Source: Gilliamella sp. N-G2 (GTDB lineage: Bacteria > Pseudomonadota > Gammaproteobacteria > Enterobacterales > Orbaceae). Taken from it: a stretch of DNA of 64,000 nt. Location of the stretch: the NCBI RefSeq assembly GCF_002142215.1, contig NZ_NAST01000001.1, forward strand, positions 124,001-188,000, in the 5' to 3' direction. This document shows, one piece after another, positions 9,654 to 18,921 of the stretch. A program made the position numbers and the translations under genes. Numbering within the stretch: the first letter of the stretch is position 1; the number at the start of each line of letters is the position of its first letter. The notes beneath the pieces are model-generated. The model was not told the DNA's origin. It was given only the letters and a program-made list of their open reading frames with translations, and searched no databases.

Positions 9654-9786
9654 TAAAAAAATTAAAATAATTATTTAATTGCTCAATGTTTGTCACATTT
9701 GAGGGGATTTTTAATCAACCGTCTCCAAAAATGTTTTAAATTTTAAATAAGAATAATAAAAAATTTAATTAACGATTAGGAATTGG

Positions 9787-10125
9787 TTAAACACTAAAAG
9801 ACGCACCACAACCACAAGTGGTGGTTGCATTTGGGTTATCTACCACAAAACGTGATCCTTGCAATCCTTCAACATAGTCTATTGTACCTCCAACAAGGTA
9901 TTGTAGACTCATAGGGTCAATAAGAAGTGAAACACCATTTTTTTCAATCGCTAGATCATCTTCATTAACTTTTTCGTCAAATGTAAAACCATACTGAAAT
10001 CCACTACACCCACCACCGGTGATATAAACTCTTAATTTAAGATTAGGGTTTTCTTCTTCCGTTACTAGAGTTTTTACTTTATTTGCAGCAGCATCAGTAA
10101 AGTTAATTGGTAACGCATCGCTCAT
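9787..10125 (-). CDS. erpA: Iron-sulfur cluster insertion protein ErpA
   Basis: 112-residue A-type Fe-S carrier that transfers [2Fe-2S]/[4Fe-4S] clusters to apoproteins such as IspG. All three ligand cysteines are present: Cys40 in [11 protein letters not shown], and Cys104 and Cys106 in [12 protein letters not shown] at the C-terminus. Length equals the family norm. The start is supported by AGGAG just upstream. It is divergent from hemL across 157 bases, the order common in gammaproteobacteria, with a TATAAT-like -10 in the shared region. Confidence 0.97.
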   Translation of the reverse strand: MSDALPINFTDAAANKVKTLVTEEENPNLKLRVYITGGGCSGFQYGFTFDEKVNEDDLAIEKNGVSLLIDPMSLQYLVGGTIDYVEGLQGSRFVVDNPNATTTCGCGASFSV

Positions 10126-10282
10126 TTTATTCTCCTAATTTAATTACTGTTATATTATATACTGTTGAAAAAGGAAAATACAAAATGAAAACATCAATTA
10201 GTTAAATTTGTATGGCTTGCTTGAATTTAAGTTAATTTTATGAATAAATACGACAACAATTTCTAAAGAGAAGATCATAATT

Positions 10283-11575
10283 ATGCTTAAAACATTCAAA
10301 TCAGAAAAACTTTACCAAGAAGCATTAACTTTAATACCAGGAGGTGTTAATTCGCCCGTACGTGCTTTTCATGGAGTTGATGGAACACCGTTATTCATTG
10401 AAAAAGCTGATGGTGCTTATATTTATGATGTTGATGAAAAAGCATATATTGATTATGTCGGATCTTGGGGACCAATGATTTTAGGTCATAATGATGTCGA
10501 TGTAGCAGAGGCTGTGATTAATGCCGTTCGTAAAGGCTTAAGTTATGGAGCACCAACCGAAATTGAAATCAAAATGGCCAACCTCGTTACTCAATTGATG
10601 CCATCTATAGAGATGTTACGCATGGTAAATTCAGGCACTGAGGCAACCATGAGTGCAATACGCCTTGCCCGTGGCTATACCGGTCGTGACAAAATAATCA
10701 AATTTGAAGGCTGTTATCATGGACATGCGGATTATTTATTAGTTAAAGCGGGTTCTGGAGCACTTACTTTTGGTCACCCGACTTCTCCTGGGGTACCTCA
10801 AGATTTTGTTAAACATACCTTAGTCTGTGATTATAACGATTTAGAATCGGTAAAAAAACAATTTGATCAGTTTCCGGATGAGATAGCCGCAATTATCATT
10901 GAGCCCGTCGCAGGTAATATGAACTGTGTTCCAGCTAAAAAGTCCTTCTTACAGGGATTAAGAAGTTTATGTGATAATTATGGTGCTTTATTAATTATTG
11001 ATGAGGTAATGACTGGCTTTAGAGTTGCCTTAGGTGGAGCGCAAGAATATTACGATGTTATTCCTGATTTGACTTGCTTAGGTAAAATTATCGGTGGAGG
11101 TATGCCGGTTGGTGCTTTTGGAGGTCGTAGTGAAATCATGCGACAATTAGCTCCAACCGGACCAATTTATCAAGCAGGAACCCTTTCCGGTAATCCAGTT
11201 GCTATGGCGTCTGGTTATACTACTTTGACCAAATTGATGGATGTAGGTATTTATCAAGAATTAGCGGAGAAAACTGCTACACTAGTTAATGGTCTATTGT
11301 CGGCAGCAAGACGTTTTAATGTACCATTTGTGGTTAATCATGCGGGAGGAATGTTTGGATTTTTCTTTACAACTGCTCTAGAAGTAAGCAGTTATAAGGA
11401 TGTAATGAATTGTAATGTTGAATTATTCAAAAAATTCTATCATCATATGCTCAGTGAAGGAGTTTATTTTGCACCTTCAGCTTTCGAAGCAGGTTTCATG
11501 TCACTTATGCACACAGATAAAGAAATCAATCATACGATTGATGCAGCAAGTCGTTTTTTTAAAAACATAATTTAA
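10283..11575 (+). CDS. hemL: Glutamate-1-semialdehyde 2,1-aminomutase
   Basis: 430-residue PLP enzyme converting glutamate-1-semialdehyde to 5-aminolevulinate in the C5 heme pathway. PLP lysine is Lys268 in [17 protein letters not shown]. Other family signatures are the N-terminal [11 protein letters not shown], the [16 protein letters not shown] cofactor-phosphate region, and [10 protein letters not shown] with the cofactor Asp. Full length and intact. An upstream AAAGAG lies 13 bases before the ATG. It gives this organism endogenous heme synthesis alongside the large heme-uptake island further downstream. Confidence 0.97.
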   Translation: MLKTFKSEKLYQEALTLIPGGVNSPVRAFHGVDGTPLFIEKADGAYIYDVDEKAYIDYVGSWGPMILGHNDVDVAEAVINAVRKGLSYGAPTEIEIKMANLVTQLMPSIEMLRMVNSGTEATMSAIRLARGYTGRDKIIKFEGCYHGHADYLLVKAGSGALTFGHPTSPGVPQDFVKHTLVCDYNDLESVKKQFDQFPDEIAAIIIEPVAGNMNCVPAKKSFLQGLRSLCDNYGALLIIDEVMTGFRVALGGAQEYYDVIPDLTCLGKIIGGGMPVGAFGGRSEIMRQLAPTGPIYQAGTLSGNPVAMASGYTTLTKLMDVGIYQELAEKTATLVNGLLSAARRFNVPFVVNHAGGMFGFFFTTALEVSSYKDVMNCNVELFKKFYHHMLSEGVYFAPSAFEAGFMSLMHTDKEINHTIDAASRFFKNII

Positions 11576-11643
11576 ATTGATAAAATATAATAAATATCCC
11601 CATAACAATTAAAATTTTAACTATTAATATAGGTAATGAATTT

Positions 11644-12117
11644 ATGGTTAATCCACTAAAAGAAGGCGAAAAAGCACCTCAATTTTCTCTACCAGACCAA
11701 GATGGCGAGCTAATTAGTTCAAAAGATTTTAAAGGTCAGAGAATTTTACTTTATTTTTATCCTAAAGCGATGACACCTGGTTGCACAGTTCAAGCTTGTA
11801 ACTTACGTGACAGCGCTGATGATTTTAAGAAATATAATGTAGTTGTTATTGGTATTAGTACGGATAAACCGGAAAAATTATCACGTTTTGTCGATAAAGA
11901 ATTGTTGAATTTTACCCTACTTTCTGATGAAGACCATAAAACCTCTGAAGATTTTGGTGTTTGGGGAGAAAAAGAATTTATGGGAAAAACTTATGACGGT
12001 ATCCATCGTATAAGCTTTCTGATTGGTAAAGATGGTAAAATCGAAAAAGTCTTTAATGACTTTAAAACGACAAACCATCACACTGTAGTTTTAGATTATC
12101 TTAAAAATCATAATTAA
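11644..12117 (+). CDS. bcp: Thioredoxin-dependent thiol peroxidase Bcp
   Basis: 157-residue atypical 2-Cys peroxiredoxin of the BCP/PrxQ group that reduces H2O2 and organic peroxides using thioredoxin. The peroxidatic Cys47 lies in the TPGCTVQACNLRD motif with the resolving Cys52 five residues on, as in E. coli Bcp. Follows hemL by 68 bases on the same strand and ends before a strong hairpin shared with perM. Confidence 0.96.
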   Translation: MVNPLKEGEKAPQFSLPDQDGELISSKDFKGQRILLYFYPKAMTPGCTVQACNLRDSADDFKKYNVVVIGISTDKPEKLSRFVDKELLNFTLLSDEDHKTSEDFGVWGEKEFMGKTYDGIHRISFLIGKDGKIEKVFNDFKTTNHHTVVLDYLKNHN

Positions 12118-12126
12118 TTCCTTTAA

Positions 12127-12160
12127 ACAAAGCAGATTATTAAATTAATCTGCTTTGTTT
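12127..12160. terminator. Bidirectional terminator between bcp and perM
   Basis: AACAAAGCAGATTA and TAATCTGCTTTGTT form a 14-base stem with a five-base loop, followed by TTTT on the plus strand. The hairpin contains the perM stop codon (12145-12147), so convergent bcp and perM share it. Confidence 0.8.
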
Positions 12161-13230
12161 TCGTTTTTTATATTATTTATCTCTTCAAGATTTGGCCATG
12201 CATTAATAATGGCTTTAACTAATGTCGCAAGTGGTATGGCAAAAAATACCCCCCAAAATCCCCATAAGCCGCCAAATATGATGACAGCAACAATAATCAC
12301 CAATGGATGAAGATTGAGTTTTTCAGAAAACAGATAGGGAACTAATAAATTACCATCAAGGGCTTGAATTAGAATATAGAAGAAAATTAAATAACCAAAT
12401 TGTGCCGTGAAGCCCCATTGAAAGAGTGCGATTAACACCACAGGAATACTAGAGATAATAATACCAATATAAGGGATCAGTACGGAAAGTCCAACTAAAA
12501 CGGCTAATAATAAGCCATAATCTAAACCAAAATACCAAAATGGGATATAAACACAGATAGTTAATATAACAATGTGTAAAACATTGCCGACTATATAGTT
12601 GGAAATTTGCATATCCATTTCAGAGGCGACTTTATTTAATATGGTACGATTCTTCGGTAATGCCTTAGAACAGTACCCCCATATTTTCGCTTTATCTTTC
12701 AATAAGAAAAACATAATAATTGGTACTAAAACTGCATTAATGGCCACTGAAACTAAACTAAATAAAGAACTAATTGAAAACTGTAATAGTGAATTTCCTG
12801 TTTGCACAACTCTACTGGTTATACTCTGAATTATTGAATCGAATAGACCAACATCAATTAATTCAGGATAATGTTCTGGTAAAGATGTAATAAATTTATT
12901 TGCAAAATTCAACATATTGGGAATATTAGTGATTAAGCTAACACTTTGTTGCCAAATCAAAGGTAACAAAATCATAATTCCAGTTAATCCGACAAACATA
13001 AATAGTAGCAGCACGATCACGACGGCTAATGTATGAGGAACATTTTTGCTTTGCAAATAATTAACTGGTCTATCAAGTAAATAAGATAAAACAATTGCAA
13101 TTAAAATAGGAAGTAGAATTTTGTTGAAGAAATAGATGATAAAAAATAACACAACAATAACAACCATTAATGATACCACATGCGGATCACTAAAGCGTTT
13201 TTTATACCATTCAATAAACAATTTTAACAT
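12145..13230 (-). CDS. perM: AI-2E family membrane protein PerM (YfgO)
   Basis: 361-residue polytopic inner-membrane protein of the AI-2E transporter/permease superfamily with about eight hydrophobic helices. One cluster is at residues 20-90. A long amphipathic stretch around 100-150 follows, and further helices run from 215 to 345. The C-terminal GGLWGFWGVFFAIPLATLVKA is characteristic. Intact. Some members export autoinducer-2 or act as Na+/H+ antiporters, but the PerM role is not settled. The neighbouring bcp gene is also its frequent neighbour in enterobacteria. An eight-base triplicate repeat lies just upstream of its start. Confidence 0.88.
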   Translation of the reverse strand: MLKLFIEWYKKRFSDPHVVSLMVVIVVLFFIIYFFNKILLPILIAIVLSYLLDRPVNYLQSKNVPHTLAVVIVLLLFMFVGLTGIMILLPLIWQQSVSLITNIPNMLNFANKFITSLPEHYPELIDVGLFDSIIQSITSRVVQTGNSLLQFSISSLFSLVSVAINAVLVPIIMFFLLKDKAKIWGYCSKALPKNRTILNKVASEMDMQISNYIVGNVLHIVILTICVYIPFWYFGLDYGLLLAVLVGLSVLIPYIGIIISSIPVVLIALFQWGFTAQFGYLIFFYILIQALDGNLLVPYLFSEKLNLHPLVIIVAVIIFGGLWGFWGVFFAIPLATLVKAIINAWPNLEEINNIKNENKAD

Positions 13231-13245
13231 CTACAACTCCTTTTT

Positions 13246-13269
13246 GTTCATTAGTTCATTAGTTCATTT
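13246..13269. repeat. Three tandem copies of an 8-mer
   Basis: GTTCATTA, GTTCATTA and GTTCATTT follow each other in the gap between perM and yjgR. Too short to call a regulatory array, but copy number here could vary by slippage. Confidence 0.6.
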
Positions 13270-13283
13270 TTTATTAATTAAAA

Positions 13284-14801
13284 TTACTTTTTAAAACTAC
13301 CTAATATCCCTCTAGTAATTTGCCTGCCAATTTGATTAACTACTTGTCTGGTGGCACTTTTAGCAACAGTTTGAACTATACCATCATGTTGTCTACCTTT
13401 TGACCCAGTCCTGCCAAAAATAATTGAATTTAAAAATTCCATCAAACCACCATGCTCATCTTGATTTTTAGAGTTTGGTGTTGAATTGTTTTCTGGTGGT
13501 TTTTGACCATTTGCTGTATCTACAGTAAAACCTTTTTTAAGTTTTTCGTAGGCAGATTCACGATCAATTGTTGTTAAATATTTGTCATAAAAATAGGATT
13601 GATGAATAATCGACAACTGATTTTCAGCATCCATTGGTCCCATTTTAGAACCTGGCGCAATGATCATTCCACGTTGAACGACGTTAGGTCGCCCCTTCTC
13701 ATCTAAAAACGAAATGAGCGCCTCGCCAACACCAAGCTCCATGATAGTTTTTTCGGTATCAAAATTTGGATTGGCCCGCATGGTTTGTGCTGCTACTTTA
13801 ACCGCTTTTTGATCCTTAGGTGTAAAAGCTCGTAATGCATGTTGAACGCGATTACCTAGCTGGCCAAGAATAGTTTCAGGAATATCGGTTGGACTTTGTG
13901 TAGCAAAATAGATACCAACACCTTTAGAACGAATAAGACGAACAACTTGTTCAATTTTTTCTAATAAAGCTTGAGAAATATCATTAAATAATAAATGAGC
14001 TTCATCAAAAAAGAATACCAGTTTCGGTTTATCAAGATCGCCAACTTCAGGTAAATGCTCAAACAATTCAGATAACAACCATAATAAAAATACTGAATAT
14101 AGTTTAGGCGAATTATATAGTTTATCCGCTGATAAAATATTGATAATGCCACGACCTTGTTCATTAACTTGTAGTAAATCGTTAATATCTAACATAGGTT
14201 CGCCTAAGAAGAATTCGGCACCTTGCTGTTCAAGAGATAATAATCCTCGTTGTATTGCACCGATTGATGAGGCACTAATATTGCCATATTGCGTGGTAAA
14301 TTTTTTAGCATTATCACCAATAAACTGTATTAAGGTGCGTAAATCTTTAAAATCAAGCAATAACAAACCGTTATCATCCGCTATTTTAAATACAAGTTGT
14401 AAAACGCCTGATTGCACATCATTCAAATTTAATAATCGAGCCAATAAAATAGGACCAATATCGGAAACCGTACTACGAACTGGGATCCCTTTTTTAGCAA
14501 AAACATCCCATAACGCTAAAGGTGATGAATCAGGGTGCCAATCAGTTACGCCTATATTTGCCAATCGTGATTGTAATTTGTCAGATAATACCCCTTTTTC
14601 TCCTAAGCCAGTCAAGTCACCTTTAACATCAGCAAGAAAAACCGGTACACCAATTTGCGAAAAATTTTCTGCTATCTTTTGTAGGGTTACAGTTTTACCG
14701 GTACCTGTCGCACCAGTTATTAAACCATGGCGATTTGCCAACGATGCAAGGATGTATAAATCATTACCTTCACTTTTTGCAATAACGATCTTTTCACTCA
14801 T
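13284..14801 (-). CDS. yjgR: HerA-like ATPase YjgR (DUF853)
   Basis: 505-residue P-loop ATPase of the DUF853/HerA-FtsK-related group. Walker A GATGTGKT is at residues 30-37, Walker B-like [12 protein letters not shown] in mid-protein, and [20 protein letters not shown] resembles the sensor/arginine-finger region of HerA helicases. The C-terminus is basic and low complexity. I place the start at 14801 ([10 protein letters not shown]) because GGGAG lies eight bases upstream; an ORF extends 13 codons further. Cytoplasmic; biological role not established in the family. Divergent from ydcH. Confidence 0.9.
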   Translation of the reverse strand: MSEKIVIAKSEGNDLYILASLANRHGLITGATGTGKTVTLQKIAENFSQIGVPVFLADVKGDLTGLGEKGVLSDKLQSRLANIGVTDWHPDSSPLALWDVFAKKGIPVRSTVSDIGPILLARLLNLNDVQSGVLQLVFKIADDNGLLLLDFKDLRTLIQFIGDNAKKFTTQYGNISASSIGAIQRGLLSLEQQGAEFFLGEPMLDINDLLQVNEQGRGIINILSADKLYNSPKLYSVFLLWLLSELFEHLPEVGDLDKPKLVFFFDEAHLLFNDISQALLEKIEQVVRLIRSKGVGIYFATQSPTDIPETILGQLGNRVQHALRAFTPKDQKAVKVAAQTMRANPNFDTEKTIMELGVGEALISFLDEKGRPNVVQRGMIIAPGSKMGPMDAENQLSIIHQSYFYDKYLTTIDRESAYEKLKKGFTVDTANGQKPPENNSTPNSKNQDEHGGLMEFLNSIIFGRTGSKGRQHDGIVQTVAKSATRQVVNQIGRQITRGILGSFKK

Positions 14802-14909
14802 AAACATCTCCCGTTCAAAAATTGCTATTAAAACAATCAAGAATATTGTAAGCTTAAATAGTAATAACTGCTATTGTTATTATTTTAACTCATCTTGTAA
14901 GGGGGCAGT

Positions 14910-15125
14910 ATGTTTCCAGAATATCGTGATTTAATCTCTAAGTTAAAAAACACTGATTTACATTTTCAAAAACTATTTGAAGAACACAATCAACTTGACC
15001 AAAAAATTAAAAATATTGAAGCGGGTATTGCCGTTGATACATCTGAAACGATTGAAAGTTTGAAAAAACAAAAATTAAAATTAAAAGATCAAATTTATGA
15101 AGTTTTGAAAAAAGCAACAGCCTGA
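14910..15125 (+). CDS. ydcH: YdcH-family (DUF465) small coiled-coil protein
   Basis: 71-residue, highly charged, mostly helical protein: MFPEYRDLISKLKNTDLHF at the start and an ESLKKQKLKLKDQIYEVLKK coiled coil at the end. This is the standard YdcH/DUF465 layout and length. AAGGGGG lies just upstream of the ATG. Function in the family is not well defined. A hairpin 43 bases downstream ends the unit. Confidence 0.88.
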   Translation: MFPEYRDLISKLKNTDLHFQKLFEEHNQLDQKIKNIEAGIAVDTSETIESLKKQKLKLKDQIYEVLKKATA

Positions 15126-15167
15126 TATTTCAAAACAATAATTTTGATTAATTCTACTTTAAGTTAT

Positions 15168-15192
15168 AAAAAAACCCCAAATTATGGGGTTT
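15168..15192 (-). terminator. Rho-independent terminator
   Basis: On the minus strand AAACCCCA and TGGGGTTT form an 8-base stem with a five-base loop, followed by seven T. It ends transcription of the small ORF at 15226-15309 and probably also stops ydcH on the other strand, where the T run is weaker. Confidence 0.8.
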
Positions 15193-15225
15193 ATCTCAAT
15201 TTATCTTTTTCCACCAATCTACTTG

Positions 15226-15309
15226 TTATTGTTTATTTACTTGTTCTTGTGCTTTTTTCAATTTACGGTTTTTGATTAGTGTAATTAAATTTTTGTGTGG
15301 GGTTTTCAT
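15226..15309 (-). CDS. Candidate 27-residue basic small protein
   Basis: ATG at 15307-15309 preceded by AGAGGA with seven-base spacing, a 27-codon frame, a TAA stop and then a strong terminator 34 bases downstream. The peptide begins MKTPHKNLITLIKNRKLKK and ends AQEQVNKQ: basic, amphipathic, no membrane segment. It lies 205 bases downstream of mgtA on the same strand but has its own AT-rich upstream region, so it may be a separate unit. It resembles no small protein I know. The ideal ribosome site and terminator are why I list it. Confidence 0.5.
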   Translation of the reverse strand: MKTPHKNLITLIKNRKLKKAQEQVNKQ

Positions 15310-15514
15310 TTTTTAATCCTCTTGTTGTTATTGTTAAATAAATGCTCCTTAAAATATTTTAAAGATGCTGATTAAATGTATAAATATTAGTTTATTAATA
15401 ATAATGTATAAACGCTTTTTCAATGATGGCATTACTATAACATAATAGTTCAATATTTATACATCTTTTAGTTTATGATGTAAATATTATTTCTTACATC
15501 AATTCTTGAATTAA

Positions 15515-18223
15515 TTAGAACCATTGTCCAAAGCGTTTGATGTAAATTCGCTTCATCAATTGTGCAACAAAACAGTAACATAATAACGTGCCTACTAACC
15601 ATGGGAAATATGACCATGGTAATGGTTGCAGACCAATTAAACTACCAATTGGTGAGAACGGAATATAAATTCCTACCGCCATTATTAGCATTGTCATTAC
15701 GATTACAGGAAATGCTGCTGTACTTTGAATAAATGGTATTTTTTGTGTTCTTAACATATGTACAACTAAAGTTTGTGATAATAAGCCTTCAATAAACCAA
15801 CCGGAATGAAATAACGATTGGGCTTCAATACTATTAGCACTGAATACAAACCACATTAATGCATATGTTGTAATATCAAAAATCGATGATGTTGGGCCAA
15901 TCCAAATCATGAAACGACCAATATTTGGGGCATCCCATTTACGTGGTTTCTGTAAAAACTCTTCATCCATCTTATCCCATGGTAATGATAATTGTGAAAT
16001 ATCATATAACAGGTTTTGGATAAGTAAATGAATCGCCAACATTGGTAAGAATGGTAAAAATGCACTCGCAACTAATACCGAGAAAATATTACCAAAATTA
16101 GAACTAGCCGTCATATTAAGATATTTCATTATATTGCCGAAAGTTTCACGACCGCAGATCACGCCTTCTTCCAACACCATTAAACTTTTTTCAAGTAGAA
16201 TAATATCAGCCGATTCTTTAGCTATATCCGTTGCGGTATCAACAGAAATACCAACATCGGCATCACGTAAAGCTGGTGCATCATTAATACCATCACCTAA
16301 GAAACCAACAGTATGACCATTATCTTGTAATAATCGAATAATTCTGGATTTTTGTAACGGAGTTAGTTTGGCAAAAATAGTCCTTTGCTCAATTTGCTGT
16401 TTTAACTCATCATCATCCATTTTTTCAATTTCAGTACCTAATAAAGGAATACCAGGTTCTAAGCCAACTTCACGACAAACTTTAATAGTGATAATTTCGT
16501 TGTCACCAGTTAAAACTTTAACCGCAACACCATGTTCGTTTAATGCTGAAATAGCCTCATAAGCACTCTCTTTTGGTGGATCTAAGAATGTTAAGAAACC
16601 ACGAATAGCCAATGCTTTCTCGTCTTGGACATTGTATTGCGTTTTAGTTTGTTCTGCTGAAATCTCTTTGACGCCAACAGCTAATACTCTAAAACCGTCT
16701 TTATTATAATTATGAGCCAGTTCAATTAATGCTTGTTTTCGTTTTTCATCTAGTGGTAAATATTCTCCATTTTCATAGACAAAATCAGAAATAGATAACA
16801 TTTCTTCAACAGCACCTTTACAGATCATTAAGTGATTATCGTCATTACCTTGTACCACTACCGATAAGCGACGACGCACAAAATCAAACGGTAATTCATC
16901 AATCTTACGATAAAGACCAACGCCGACTTTTTTAACACTGGTTTTTTCTTCTGCAAAACGAATGATAGCCTTATCCATTAAGTTTTTCATTCCGCTTTGA
17001 TAGTAACTATTAAGCCATGCAAGTTGTAAAACAGCGGGATCAACTTGACCATTAATATCTAAATGGTGTTCTAAAATAATTTTATCTTGAGTTAATGTGC
17101 CAGTTTTATCAGTACATAAAATGTCCATTGCACCAAAATTTTGTATCGCATTTAAGCGTTTAACCACCACTTTGCGTTTTGCCATTCCTACCGCACCTTT
17201 TGCAAGGTTGGCGCTAACAATCATCGGTAACATTTCAGGAGTTAAACCAACCGCAACAGCTAATGCAAATAAAACAGCTTCGCCCCAATCACCTTTAGTA
17301 AAACCATTTATTAGTAAAACAATCGGAACCATTACTAACATGAAACGAATCAATAACCAACTCACGCTATTTACGCCGCGATCAAAGGAAGTTTCAGCTC
17401 TGGAACCTACTATAGATTTTGCTAACGAACCAAAATGTGTATCCGCACCAGTTGCCACAACAATCGCTTTTGCCGTTCCACTGACCACATTGGTACCCAT
17501 AAAACAGATATTATTTACATCGAGAACATTATCTTTATCAATATCGGCTGGGTTAATCTCTTCAGTTGTTTTTTGCGATACCGCACCTAAAGTATCGTAT
17601 TTCTCAACTGGAATTGATTCACCGGTTAATACGGCTTGGCTGACAAATAGATCTCTTGATTCGATTAAACGAATATCCGCTGGAATCATGTCGCCGGCAG
17701 ATAAAAATACAATATCACCGGGGACAATATCACTTAGAGGCACTTCGATATGTTCAGCTGGCATATTTTTATTTGGCCGACGCAGAACTGTAGCTGTGGT
17801 TCGAATCATCGATTTGAGTGCCTCGGCAGCTCTATTTGAGCGAAACTCCTGCCAAAAACGGAGTAAGCCGCTTAATGTTACCATGGTTAAAATGATAATA
17901 ATGCCTGTTAGATCAGTTTCTTCACCACTTTGTAGTGGTAACCAATAGTCAGTCACAAAACTAACTATAGCTAGTATCAACAAGACAAAAATAAATGGAT
18001 TTTTGAATGCTAATAACAACTGAATAAAGGCAGAAGGAACTTTTTCCCGAGCAACTTCATTTTTACCATATTGTTCCAATCTTGATTTTGCATTTTCTTG
18101 GGTTAAGCCAGAAAGGCTTGATTGAAATTTAGATAAAATGTTATCTAGACTGTTTTGAGCTTCCTCAAGTGCTTTTATAGTTAAAGTATTTTCTGTCTTT
18201 ACTTTAGATGTGTTTTTAATCAT
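15515..18223 (-). CDS. mgtA: Magnesium-translocating P-type ATPase MgtA
   Basis: 902-residue P3B-type ATPase importing Mg2+ across the inner membrane. The phosphorylated Asp372 is in CTDKTGTLTQD. The actuator-domain TGES is at 200-203, GDGINDAPAL is the hinge motif, and about ten membrane helices are seen (pairs near 67-92, 105-125, 288-306 and 315-340, then six after residue 690). Full length and intact. The 5' region is unusual: the nearest plausible promoter is more than 600 bases upstream, and two small ORFs lie between. In Salmonella and E. coli mgtA has a regulated leader with a short peptide, so leader control is plausible here. Confidence 0.96.
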   Translation of the reverse strand: MIKNTSKVKTENTLTIKALEEAQNSLDNILSKFQSSLSGLTQENAKSRLEQYGKNEVAREKVPSAFIQLLLAFKNPFIFVLLILAIVSFVTDYWLPLQSGEETDLTGIIIILTMVTLSGLLRFWQEFRSNRAAEALKSMIRTTATVLRRPNKNMPAEHIEVPLSDIVPGDIVFLSAGDMIPADIRLIESRDLFVSQAVLTGESIPVEKYDTLGAVSQKTTEEINPADIDKDNVLDVNNICFMGTNVVSGTAKAIVVATGADTHFGSLAKSIVGSRAETSFDRGVNSVSWLLIRFMLVMVPIVLLINGFTKGDWGEAVLFALAVAVGLTPEMLPMIVSANLAKGAVGMAKRKVVVKRLNAIQNFGAMDILCTDKTGTLTQDKIILEHHLDINGQVDPAVLQLAWLNSYYQSGMKNLMDKAIIRFAEEKTSVKKVGVGLYRKIDELPFDFVRRRLSVVVQGNDDNHLMICKGAVEEMLSISDFVYENGEYLPLDEKRKQALIELAHNYNKDGFRVLAVGVKEISAEQTKTQYNVQDEKALAIRGFLTFLDPPKESAYEAISALNEHGVAVKVLTGDNEIITIKVCREVGLEPGIPLLGTEIEKMDDDELKQQIEQRTIFAKLTPLQKSRIIRLLQDNGHTVGFLGDGINDAPALRDADVGISVDTATDIAKESADIILLEKSLMVLEEGVICGRETFGNIMKYLNMTASSNFGNIFSVLVASAFLPFLPMLAIHLLIQNLLYDISQLSLPWDKMDEEFLQKPRKWDAPNIGRFMIWIGPTSSIFDITTYALMWFVFSANSIEAQSLFHSGWFIEGLLSQTLVVHMLRTQKIPFIQSTAAFPVIVMTMLIMAVGIYIPFSPIGSLIGLQPLPWSYFPWLVGTLLCYCFVAQLMKRIYIKRFGQWF

Positions 18224-18394
18224 AGTTGGTACCTATCTATATTTTTTAGACAAAAGAAACCTATTCCTTAGTTAAACATAACAAGGCGTAAATAAGTTTT
18301 AATTGACCAAAATTTAAATGCAAAGCAATAACTAGCCATTAAAGCTAATGCTTGGCACGAAATAAAATTATTAAAAAATAAATTTAATTAAGAA

Positions 18395-18508
18395 TTAGAT
18401 ACAACTAGGTGGCTCTAAATGTTTATCAGTAAGATACAATACTCGTAAAAGTACTTTATGAGCACAATGATGTTTTGAGTTTGTGTGATAGCGTGTAGAA
18501 AACTGCAT
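18395..18508 (-). CDS. Candidate 37-residue leader peptide upstream of mgtA
   Basis: ATG at 18506-18508 with GGTGA a few bases upstream, a 37-codon frame and a TAA stop 170 bases before the mgtA start. The peptide is His/Cys-rich in its middle (SKHHCAHKVLLRVLYL) and ends LEPPSCI. The adjacent Glu-Pro-Pro codons recall the EP/Pro-rich MgtL leader peptides that sense Mg2+ through ribosome behaviour. The similarity is only in position and composition. Confidence 0.35.
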   Translation of the reverse strand: MQFSTRYHTNSKHHCAHKVLLRVLYLTDKHLEPPSCI

Positions 18509-18578
18509 ATCGTTCACCGTTACCGTTTTTATCAATTTCGGCTCGTGAACTGAAAAAATTACTATTTAGACAGGTTCA

Positions 18579-18644
18579 TTAACCGATAATGATGTGTTTG
18601 AATTTATCTCCCCACATTTTGGGGTGACCCGATTGAGTGTCCAT
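18579..18644 (-). CDS. Candidate 21-residue leader ORF, first in mgtA leader
   Basis: ATG at 18642-18644 follows CAGGAGAAAT, a strong ribosome site. The frame reads MDTQSGHPKMWGDKFKHIIIG and stops with TAA at 18579. Its DNA contains a short CCCCA/TGGGG hairpin. Located about 200 bases inside the presumed mgtA leader. No homologue recognised; the good ribosome site makes translation plausible. Confidence 0.4.
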   Translation of the reverse strand: MDTQSGHPKMWGDKFKHIIIG

Positions 18645-18843
18645 ATTTCTCCTGTAAATTGAACTCATCACTTTGTATTTCAACTTTTCTTAACCATCAT
18701 TTTTAACCACCTTATAGTTAAAAAAATAAGAAAAGCTCAAAGGCGAGCACTTTATACGCTTTTAAATTTAAGAAGTCAACTTAATATGCAAAATTAAACT
18801 TGTGACTGCCTAAAAACAGCACTAATAATGCGGTTATTAGAAA

Positions 18844-18879
18844 ATATTGTATAGAATTAATACCTGTTTTATACAATAT
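18844..18879. promoter_or_regulatory. Near-symmetrical divergent promoter
   Basis: Ten-base arms ATATTGTATA and TATACAATAT are separated by 16 bases. On each strand this reads TTGTAT, a 17-base spacer, then TATACA, so each arm would be the -35 of one strand and the -10 of the other. It lies 42 bases before the membrane-protein gene at 18922 on the plus strand and about 620 bases before mgtA on the minus strand. Alternatively it is a repressor operator. Confidence 0.5.
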
Positions 18880-18921
18880 CAGTTACAATTGCCCAATTGT
18901 CATCAACATTGGTTAATCTGA

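Noticed and set aside
14140-14934. 264-codon plus-strand frame
   Set aside because: Antisense to yjgR, a gene with clear Walker motifs; composition is that of a reverse-strand shadow.
17097-17948. 283-codon plus-strand frame
   Set aside because: Antisense to mgtA; the P-type ATPase motifs on the minus strand leave no doubt.
18224-18300. PhoP box upstream of mgtA
   Set aside because: TGTTTA and GGTTTC-like half-sites occur, but with 11 bases between them instead of the expected 5-6.
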